Source: Paraphoma chrysanthemicola
Lineage: Eukaryota; Ascomycota; Dothideomycetes; Pleosporales; Phaeosphaeriaceae
Assembly (NCBI GenBank): GCA_020744225.1
Contig: JAGMWG010000016.1
Location: 62,001 to 126,000, forward strand
Length of the DNA: 64,000 nt
Direction of reading: 5' to 3'
This document shows positions 56,446-64,000 of the stretch, one piece after another. Both the position numbers and the translations under genes were made by a program. Position 1 is the stretch's first letter; every line of letters starts with the position of its first letter. The notes below the pieces were generated by a model. It worked only from the letters and a program-made list of their open reading frames with translations. It was not told the origin of the DNA and did not search any database.

Positions 56446-57821
56446 TCAAATGGCCCACCCTGCTTTCTTCTTGGCCGCTTTAGTGGACATGGTGGGTTGA
56501 GGCGGCGGTTTGATTTCATCGAGCGATGGCAGCGGGTCATTGTCACGGATGTCGAGAATGGTCATGTGGCTGGCGAGAGCGGAGGGAGTTGTTGCTTCAT
56601 GTGTGGGCGGTTGAACGGGGAGAGCGGTGTCGTCTGCCACGTCGTCCGGTATTTCGACAGCAGCTTCGGCGTCGTCGATGAGATCTTCGTCGTCTTGGTC
56701 TTCTTCTTCTCCCTCTTCGCCATCCTGTGGTTTCTCAGTCTCTCCTGCGTCGCCATCGATGCCGTGCTCCTTCATATACAGCTCCAGCTCCTTGGCCATC
56801 TTCTTGCTGAAGCCTGATGCTTGGACCTCGACGTCAAGCCTCTTAACGATGACCTTGATTGCGTCCTTGAGGAACGGGCCAGGCTCGTCGCTTGTGAAGC
56901 CGAAGCGGCGGTCAAAGAAGCGCTTTATGCACGCGACATCGCGGTCAAAGTAGTATTCGGCGTTGGCGTGGTCTATCGAGACCATTTGTGGGAAATCGAT
57001 GATGGTGGGAATCAGCGAGACTTCGCCATTCTTCTCCTCTCGCTCTTCGACGAGAATATTGAACTCGTTGAAGTCGCCGTGGATCAGGCCGTACTGGGCG
57101 AGGCGGACGATTTGCGCGAGCAGCTCAGCGTAAAGTGTCGCTGCATCGCCGACTTTGGAAATTTGTCGCATGGGAAAAGCGTCGATGAGACCCATTATGA
57201 CGGTGTGTCGATTGTGCCCCACTGGTTCTGGGACTGGGAAACCTTCTCTCCGCAAAGCCTTCATGAACTCGTACTCCTTGAGCGCGGCGAGGCGCGACAT
57301 GTACATCCATGATCCTGACTGACGGTTGCGTAGATAGTCCCGGTTTGCTTTCACTGTGCGGAAGGATATACGGCCGAGGCGGTGGATCTTCAGGACCAAT
57401 TGCTTGCCAGTCTCGGAAGCGCAGACAAAGATGTCCGATTCCTTGCCTACACCGATCTGGTTGCCCACCGAGAACACGACCGAGCTCTTGGTATGTGTGT
57501 GCAGCGCCAGGTAGTCCAGTCCGCCGTACGTCAACCTGTACCCATCGTACTTTGCGTTCTTGACCTTGGCAATGAGGCCAATCTTTGCGAGATTCGAGAT
57601 GCAGTTGTGCACATTGTTACCGGAGCGGAGAGAGGCGATTTGCGATATCAAGGGCGTGGGCACGACTTCATGGTTGCGACTGCCCATCTCTGTCTGTCAT
57701 GGTCTTCATCAGCGTTAGTTCCCCGCCATGCGATGGAGAGATGAGTGCGAGCGCATACCGCAGTCAGGACACGCCAGTCGTCTGGCGTGAGGTAGCGGAT
57801 ATTCTTGACGTTCAGCTTCAT
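56446..57821 (-). CDS. RIO2: Serine/threonine-protein kinase RIO2
   Basis: Two minus-strand exons, 57821-57759 and 57693-56446 (436 aa). The 65-nt intron (GTATGC donor, ATGACAG acceptor) restores M-K-L-N-V-K-N-I-R-Y-L-T-P-D-D-W-R-V-L followed by T-E-M-G-S-R-N-H-E-V-V, the conserved winged-helix start. The kinase part has the P-loop G-V-G-K-E-S-D-I-F (about 102), the ATP Lys in L-V-L-K-I-H-R-L-G (123), the catalytic loop H226-G-D-F-N-E-F-N and the metal-binding I-D-F-P-Q. RIO2 is an atypical ATPase/kinase that acts in late maturation of the 40S ribosomal subunit, binding pre-40S particles in the cytoplasm. A long acidic linker and a basic tail (A-A-K-K-K-A-G-W-A-I) close the protein. It is divergent from RPN1, with 349 bases between starts. 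Confidence 0.96.
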
Positions 57822-58170
57822 TCTGCCGGTATTTTCGCAGCGTCCGATGTCGAGTGTGGTGGTCTTGCAGGGGTTGTGATGGTGAAGTCGGAATTTTGGA
57901 GGGTTCGAGAAAGTCTGAGCTCGCGCCGCTATGATCGGCGTCAGTGGGCGCTTGGCACCGGCGGCGGACGTGAGTGCAGAGCTGCCTCATCGACAACAAT
58001 CCACACCGTCTACCCCGAGCATCACCCACCGCCTCCGCATACCATTCGGTGGTCCCTCTCTCATTTCCATACTCTAGAACAGCGTCCTGACGACTCTGAT
58101 CAACTCCGCCGCTTCCCCGCACCCAGCTACATCCACCTCGCCGCTTGCCTAGCTACCATTCGTAATCAAC
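57822..58170. promoter_or_regulatory. Bidirectional promoter of RIO2 and RPN1
   Basis: The 349 bases between two divergent start codons must contain both promoters and leaders. It is GC-rich with no TATA box on either side. I saw no match to the yeast proteasome element GGTGGCAAA. Confidence 0.5.
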
Positions 58171-61132
58171 ATGGCGAAGGAAGACGAGAAGAAGCCCACG
58201 ACCGCCGAGAAGGGCAAGGGCAAGGCGCCCGTGAACGGCGAAGCTGAGAAGGACGCGAAGAATGACACGGATGCAAAGGACGACAAGAAGGGCGCCGCGA
58301 CAGCTACTGGTAAGTCTGGCACGCGAGTCGGCATCATGGAGGGGTTGATACTGATGGCGAGCCACAGAGGAGCTTAGCGAGGAAGACCAACAGCTGAAGA
58401 ACGAGCTTGATATGCTTGTGGAACGGATACTGGTAAGCGTTCTACTGCGGAGAGGCTATTGCGGGCGACAGCGCTGACACTGGCGCCAGGAATCCGATAC
58501 CAGCCTATACAAGCCTGCGCTCGATCAGATCAAGGACTTCATCAAGACGTCGACTAGCTCCATGACGGCCGTGCCAAAGCCGCTCAAATTCCTGCGACCA
58601 CATTACGAGAGCCTTGAGAAGGCGTACGCATCATGGCCAGAGGGCGAGAACAAGGTCGGTGCAGCTCAGCGTTTCCCCGCGGGACAAGACTGACCCAGAG
58701 TAGCAAGCATTTGCCGACATGATGTCCGTCCTCGGAATGACTTACTCGGATGAGGAGCGCCTTGACTGCCTGAAGTACCGCCTGCAAGCACCGTCCACAG
58801 ATCTCGGCTCGTGGGGCCACGAATACATGCGCCATCTTGCTCTCGAGATTGGCCGAGAATTCCAGAACCGGCTGAACGAGGACAAGTTGACCGACGACAT
58901 TACCGACCTCGCTTCGAATCTCGTTCCCTTCTTCCTGAAGCACAATGCAGAGGCCGATGCGGTAGACATACTGTCCGAGCTGGAGATGATTGATCAGATC
59001 GAGCAGTACATCGATGAGAACACATATGCGCGTGTGTGCTTGTACATGGTCAGGTAAGCAAATGATTCAACAGGCTCAAAGGCCACTGTTAACCATAGTA
59101 GCAATGTCCCACTCCTCACATACCCCGACAACGACAAATTCCTCCGAACAGCCTATCAGGTCTACCGCAAGTACAACCAATACACACAGGCTGTAGCTTT
59201 GGCGATACGATTGAACGACCGCGATCTGATCGAGGAGGCATTCAACTCTACCAAGGATAAGGCGATACGGAGACAGATGGCATTCCTGATCGCCCGGCAG
59301 CGGATATGGTTCGATGTGTCCGACGACGACGACCCAGAGCTTCAAGAATGCTTGAACAACACTCGTCTACCCGATCACTTTAAGGCGCTGGGCAAAGAGC
59401 TCAACATCTTGGATCCCAAGACACCGGACGACATTTACAAGACTCATCTTGAAAGCAGCAGGACCGCAGGGCTCACAAATACCGATTCAGCCAGGCACAA
59501 TCTCGCTTCTGCTTTTGTCAATGCATTCGTCAACACTGGCTATGGTAACGACAAGCTGATGTTGAATGCTGACAGCAAGAGCAGCTGGGTGTGGAAGACG
59601 AAAGAGGAGGGTATGCTGTCGACCACTGCATCATTAGGTATGCTTCTGCTATGGGACGTTGAGACTGGTCTGGACAAGATTGATCCATACACCAATGTCG
59701 AAGACGACATGGTCAAGGCTGGTGCCATGCTGGCTACGGGTATCTTCAACTCCGGCGTACGCATGGACTCGGATCCCGCGCTGGCCCTGCTAGGTGACGA
59801 GGACAACCTTTCGCACAAGAACCGAAACATTCGTCTGGCCTCCATCATGGGTCTCGGCCTTGCTTACGCAGGCTCAAACAAGGAGGAGCTTCTCGAGCTT
59901 CTTCTTCCCATCGTCAGCGACACCAGCCTTGACATGCAGCTTTCAGCCATGGCCGCGCTGTCACTCGGGATGATCTTTGTTGGCTCAGCTAACGGCGAGG
60001 TCACGGATGCACTTATGAACACTCTCCTCGACGAGGACCGGTCCAAGCAACTCAAGGACAAATGGACTCGCTTCATGGCTCTCGGTCTTGCGCTTCTCTT
60101 CTTTGGCCAACAAGAGGAGGTTGATGTCATTCTGGAAACCCTGAAGGCTCTTGATCATCCCGCAGCCAAGTCTGCCTCGGTCTTGACAGAGGTGTGCGCT
60201 TGGGCAGGCACTGGTGCCGTGTTGAAGATCCAGCAACTGCTACACATCTGCAACGAGCACATCGAGGATGAGAACGAGGAGAAGAAGGGTGACGAGCTGC
60301 TCCAATCATACGCTGTCATTGGTCTGTCACTGGTCGCTATGGGTGAAGATGTCGGTCAGGACATGATTCTTCGCACCCTTGGCCACCTCATGCACTACGG
60401 CGAGGCGAACATTCGGAAAGCAGTTCCTCTTGCCTTGGGTCTGATCAGTCCCAGCAACCCACAAATGAAGGTCTACGACACGTTATCAAGATACTCTCAC
60501 GACAACGACAACGATGTCGCTATCAACGCTATTTTCGCCATGGGTCTCTGCGGTGCTGGTACAAACAATGCGCGTCTCGCACAGCTTCTACGACAATTAG
60601 CCAGCTACTACCACCGGGACCCCAACGCTTTGTTCATGGTTCGCATAGCCCAGGGTCTTCTTCACATGGGCAAGGGCACCCTCACTGCCAGCCCCTTCCA
60701 CACCGACCGCCAAGTTCTCTCTCGTGTCGCTGCAGCGGGTCTCCTTACCGTCCTCGTTTCGCTCATCGATGCCAAGTCCTTCATCGTCGGCGACTCACAT
60801 TACCTTCTCTACTTCCTGGCCACAGCCATGGCTCCGCGCTTCTTGATCACACTTGACGAGGAGCTCAAGCCATTAACGGTCAACGTTCGTGTTGGTCAGG
60901 CCGTCGATATCGTTGGCCAGGCAGGTCGGCCAAAGACTATCACAGGATGGCAAACACAGAGCACGCCGGTGCTGTTGGCACATGGCGAGAGGGCAGAACT
61001 AGAGGACGAGAAGTACCTCAGCCTGACCAATGTGCTTGAAGGGGTGGTCATTCTGCGAAAGGTAAGCAACACAAGTTAATGCAAGCGTGGATCAGTGCTG
61101 ACCTTTTCCAGAATCCCGAGTGGGAGGACTGA
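58171..61132 (+). CDS. RPN1: 26S proteasome regulatory subunit Rpn1
   Basis: Six exons: 58171-58309, 58368-58432, 58490-58654, 58704-59053, 59099-61061 and 61112-61132 (900 aa, normal length). Introns are 45-58 nt; the third starts GTCGGT, a weak donor, but its join (G-E-N-K to Q-A-F-A-D-M) fits. Rpn1 is the largest base subunit of the proteasome cap and docks ubiquitin-like shuttle factors and Ubp6. The N-terminus is a Lys/Glu/Ala-rich tail, then the helical region with L-S-V-L-G-M-T-Y-S-D-E-E. Proteasome/cyclosome repeats run from about residue 400, seen as repeated A-S-I-M-G-L-G-L-A-Y-A-G, A-L-S-L-G-M-I-F-V-G and A-V-I-G-L-S-L-V-A-M-G units. The C-terminus has the R-P-K-T-I-T-G-W-Q-T-Q-S-T-P-V-L-L segment and a last exon of only seven codons. 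Confidence 0.96.
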
Positions 61133-61394
61133 GCGTCCAGACGAGTCCAGTAAGGAGACGAAATGACATGCTGAATGTTAGACACAGCGTCCGCATCAGC
61201 GATTAGCCATCCTAATAGAATCACGGTCACTGCCCACACTCCTGCTCGCGCCATGTGCTGCGACTTCCCGAGGCATACCGTTGTATATATAGATGTGCAG
61301 AGGAATGATCATGAATGAAAGCATCAATACAAGTATGAACGGCCAGTGCACGCTAACGTGAGCCCAAAGTCCTATGCTCGGTGTACTAACGACA

Positions 61395-62185
61395 TCATCT
61401 ATTCTCTGGTCGAGCAAGCCTTCTCTCCACTTCGAACACATCGGCTTCGCAAACCTCAAATGCTGTTACTTCCTCTTCATAGAGCCCGCTCCTCCTTCTC
61501 TCTTCGCACATCTCCACTTTCTCAGCCATCGACCCCAGCAGCGACATGACCGACACCATTGCCAAACACCTAACATCGTTTTTCGACGCCCGCCTCCTCA
61601 ACACTCCTGGTCTTTGCTCCATTTTTCCCTTCGCATACATCCTTGCCCGCTCTTCCCAATCCGTACGCTCAGGCCACATTGCCCTTCTTTTCAACCAGCT
61701 CGCAAATTCACGGAATTCTCTGAATATCGCTTGAGATGTAGTTGGCGGCCTTGACTGCCGTGCTCGATCACGCGCGAGGATACGAATCCCGTGTTCGCGC
61801 TGCCATATGCGGAAGAGGTCTTCGAACCTATCATTCTTGTCAACATGCAATACACCCATGCACACTTAACGCATGTGTTCGCTCGACTCGAAGTACGCGT
61901 CGAGCAAGAAATAAGAAGGAAATAGAGAAAGACTTACCACCCCATTCTCCGAGCAGTTTTCACGTAGTCTTTCCATTCTGGCGGCTCTATCTCGCTAACA
62001 TCGACGTGCCATCCCCACGCGATCGCGTCGTTGTAGATGGCTGTTGCGAGCGGCGAGGCGGTGGAGATGGATACCGAGGTTGCAGTTGTAGTGTATGGGG
62101 GCGGGATTGGTATGGGCGGGGGATGTGGATTATGTATGGCATGGCTGGATGTTGGATTGCTCCTTCGTTTTATATTTGTTGCCAA
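61395..62185 (-). CDS. Orphan protein; 5' end unresolved
   Basis: Two minus-strand exons are supported: 61827-61395 and upstream of it 62185-61938, joined by a 110-nt intron (GTAAGT donor, GATAG acceptor) that gives R-R-M-G-W then F-E-D-L-F-R-I-W. From 62185 this is 226 codons. There is no in-frame ATG: the open frame runs back to a stop at 62362-62360 without one, so 62185 is only a marker. An ATG at 62319 in another frame (M-S-D-Q-D-Q-S-H-I-P) could be the start if one base has been gained or lost, or an upstream exon exists. The visible protein has a Pro/Thr/Ser-rich part, then W-G-W-H-V-D-V-S-E-I-E-P-P-E-W-K-D-Y and an Arg/Glu-rich helical C-terminus. No family recognised. It is divergent from the orphan gene at 62516. 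Confidence 0.55.
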
Positions 62186-62515
62186 ACGAGAGCGAGAGGA
62201 TCTGGTTTGCGGGAGATGTGGGAACGCAGTGTCATTACAATATGGTAGGACATCGGTGTTAGATGAATGGTAGGAAGGTGTCGATATCGGGGTATGTGTG
62301 ATTGATCTTGGTCTGACATGAAGATTTGTGAAGTCGTTGACGTGAACGGCGAAAGAATATCAAGTGCTTATTTCACGAACATTGCGCGTGGACCATACTG
62401 CCATGCCACTATCTTGTCACCCTGGACTTGACGTTTCTCTCCCCTCGTTTCCTAACCTAAATCACCACTCTCGACTTTCCCGAATCACAAACACCTTTCA
62501 ACTCCTCACACAAGC
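62186..62515. promoter_or_regulatory. Divergent promoter region of two orphan genes
   Basis: It holds the promoter of the 62516 gene and, in its first part, possibly missing N-terminal codons of the minus-strand gene (open frame to 62359). CT-rich stretches (cgtttctctcccctcgtttcc) precede the 62516 start. Confidence 0.4.
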
Positions 62516-62836
62516 ATGAAGTATCTCCTCCACGCCCCTTCTCACCTCGACGTCTTCATCACATCCTCTCGCACACTCGCCTCCTTTCTGCGCCATACGC
62601 ACAACTGGTCTGCCACCCAGACCGAGAGCTATGTGGTACCTTCTTACATCTCCACTTCGACGATCCGCGAGCTCGACGATGGAACTGTCGTTATAGACGA
62701 GGACGTTCTGGAAAATGGGAAGTGGATTTTGAAGCAGATGATTGGGTTCTTGGAAAGGGATGGGTTTAGTGGTGTGGATTTGAGATATGTTGGTCGGCTG
62801 GAAAGGGGTAGGGAAGGCTTTTCAATTGCAAGATGA
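62516..62836 (+). CDS. Small orphan protein, M-x-Y-h-h-H-x-P type N-terminus
   Basis: Intronless, 106 aa in an AGCATGAAG context. It starts MKYLLHAPSHLDVFITSSRT, followed by H-T-H-N-W-S-A-T-Q-T, a Ser/Thr-rich strand region and an acidic segment with D-D-G-T-V-V-I-D-E-D-V-L. The second half is helical, with K-W-I-L-K-Q-M-I-G-F-L-E-R. No signal peptide, membrane segment or known domain is seen. The start resembles those of the two divergent orphan proteins at 36233-38080. It could continue through an unseen intron, but the stop at 62834-62836 follows a coherent frame. Confidence 0.55.
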   Translation: MKYLLHAPSHLDVFITSSRTLASFLRHTHNWSATQTESYVVPSYISTSTIRELDDGTVVIDEDVLENGKWILKQMIGFLERDGFSGVDLRYVGRLERGREGFSIAR

Positions 62837-63448
62837 GAAAGTTATGATTGAGATCGCTGGCGCTCTCATCGTTCTGACAAACACCCACGACAACGTTAAC
62901 AACCTTCAACGTCACTCTTCCGCATGGCATTGGGAATCTCGTCCATGCTAGACCTTTTAGTATGGAGCAATCAGACACACTGATTCTTTCTGGACCACCG
63001 ATCTGGCACCGCCGAATCCACGAGTACCGAGTCACACAATCTAAATATGTGCATGAGCTCGGTTGATTCCAGGGCGTTACACTATTCACCAAAAATATGC
63101 GAAAAACCAAAGAATTCTAGCGACAGAACAAATGAGACGTGGATCTGAAATCTCCTTCTGACGATTGGGACGGACTATTAAGACATTTGTATCCTGAACA
63201 ATGGTTGTTCTTAGGAGGTTTCGCGATGCCGACACCATTTCTACCCACAAAGGAGAAACAATTCTAACTTGGCACGTGCACAAGCTCATCGAGCGGATGT
63301 CAAGAGCGCAAATTGCTACTAGATTAAAAGAAGGATATAGCTCGAATTACTACACAGCATTGAAATCTTGGTAGTATTGATATCGACAAACTCCCTTCCT
63401 ATAATTCTCAATTACCAAGCCTGTGACGCGAACTTGTACTTCCTCGCA
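62837..63448. other. Intergenic; no gene seen
   Basis: About 600 bases, AT-rich toward the right end, between the small orphan gene and the end of the broken phosphotransferase gene. Confidence 0.5.
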
Positions 63449-64000
63449 CTACAAAAGTCCATAGTACAGCTTTGTGCTCAGGTCTTGAAAGAGGTCTACT
63501 TGCTCCGTATAGTCTTCTTCAAAGCATTGTGCAACATGCTCTAGGAACTGATCCCGTTCCTTGACGTTGTGATCTTTCATTGTCGTCATCATTGTCAAAG
63601 CCTCATTATACGATACAGCCTGCATCCAAGCTGGAAACCAACCCGAGTCTGCCCAGTCGATCAACGTGACCTCCCAATCGTCCTCGCCGTCTGGACCCGG
63701 AATGGATCGAATGATGGTGTTGCCGACACTAGGGTCCAAATGAGTAAATACGGGCTGACGTCAGTTGCATGCAAGCAGTTTACTTTCCATCTGCGATAGG
63801 CATGACAATTCTTGGGCCGTGAAGTCTTTAAGGCTACACGAAATTGCTGTAGTCATACGCGCCGAGGAGCAAAGTGCTGCAACAAATTCCTCATATATGC
63901 TAAATGGAGCGGACATGCCTGGTTGCATCTTGCGAAGATATTTGGCATGGTCCGCCAGCCTTGCCTATGGACGCGCCCATAATACCCCTCGGAGGGAATG
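63449..64000 (-). pseudogene. Aminoglycoside-phosphotransferase-like gene, broken and cut by the window edge
   Basis: Minus strand, running in from beyond 64000. The first readable part (I-P-S-E-G-Y-Y-G-R-V-H-R-Q-G-W) and the next (M-S-A-P-F-S-I-Y-E-E-F-V-A-A-L) are in different frames, implying an indel or missed intron near 63925. Then a TGA stop (63763-63761) interrupts an otherwise continuous frame between L-L-A-C-N and R-Q-P-V-F-T-H-L-D-P. The C-terminal part keeps the catalytic pattern H-x-D-x4-N (H-L-D-P-S-V-G-N) and the metal-binding L-I-D-W-A-D-S-G-W of fungal APH/choline-kinase-like enzymes, and ends at 63449. Fungal members phosphorylate unknown small molecules. A TGA from CGA or GGA by one base change is the simplest reading; a missed intron is the alternative. 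Confidence 0.65.

Noticed and set aside
61196..61459. Small minus-strand frame with a hydrophobic stretch
   Set aside because: Lies in the 3' region of RPN1 and the neighbouring gene, shows no conserved pattern; the hydrophobic run comes from a TATATATAG-rich patch.

Overview
The window is nuclear DNA of a filamentous ascomycete (Pezizomycotina; Dothideomycetes is my guess from gene style, not proven). The evidence is many short introns of about 45-65 nt with GTAAGT/GTATGT donors, CTGAC/CTAAC branch sites and CAG/TAG acceptors, single-gene transcription units on both strands, and typical fungal proteins (Nuf2, ERG2, Pex12, Mep/Amt, RIO2, Rpn1, a Tao3/Pag1/Furry protein, NADPH-cytochrome P450 reductase). 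I rebuilt exon structures by hand; joins were checked for reading phase and family fit.

Layout. 0.4-7 kb: a GNAT acetyltransferase, a poly-Thr protein with a 2EXR/F-box-like motif, sterol C-8 isomerase ERG2 and, convergent to it, the kinetochore gene NUF2. 7-10 kb is largely empty. 10-18.7 kb: a large disordered protein, a thioredoxin with a mitochondrial-type leader, an alpha/beta hydrolase and an ammonium transporter with GATA motifs upstream. 19.6-30.4 kb is the accessory-looking part: a membrane-protein gene broken by four single-base indels, an SDR, a Baeyer-Villiger-type flavin monooxygenase, an amino-acid permease, a divergent Zn2Cys6 regulator broken by two frame changes, and a second SDR. 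30.6-38.1 kb: a PQ-loop membrane protein, PEX12, a MATE-type transporter and two divergent orphan genes. 38.3-46.2 kb: one very large Tao3/Pag1/Furry gene. 47.9-50.0 kb: the P450 reductase, with a GC-AG intron. 50-53.5 kb is nearly empty and partly the leader of a two-RRM RNA-binding protein (53.5-55.5 kb). 56.4-61.1 kb: RIO2 kinase and proteasome subunit RPN1, divergent from one short promoter. 61.4-64 kb: two orphan genes and a broken aminoglycoside-phosphotransferase-like gene at the edge.

How the genes work together. Most are unlinked housekeeping genes. The exception is 21.0-30.4 kb, where two SDRs, a BVMO, a permease and a Zn2Cys6 regulator lie side by side. This looks like a small uptake-and-oxidation cluster; a substrate cannot be named from sequence. 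Its regulator is disrupted, and two other accessory genes are disrupted as well, while more than 20 kb of housekeeping coding sequence reads without a break. That contrast, and three small orphan proteins that share an N-terminal M-x-Y-h-h-H-x-P pattern, are the most interesting observations here. I found no rRNA, convincing tRNA, CRISPR array or transposon.
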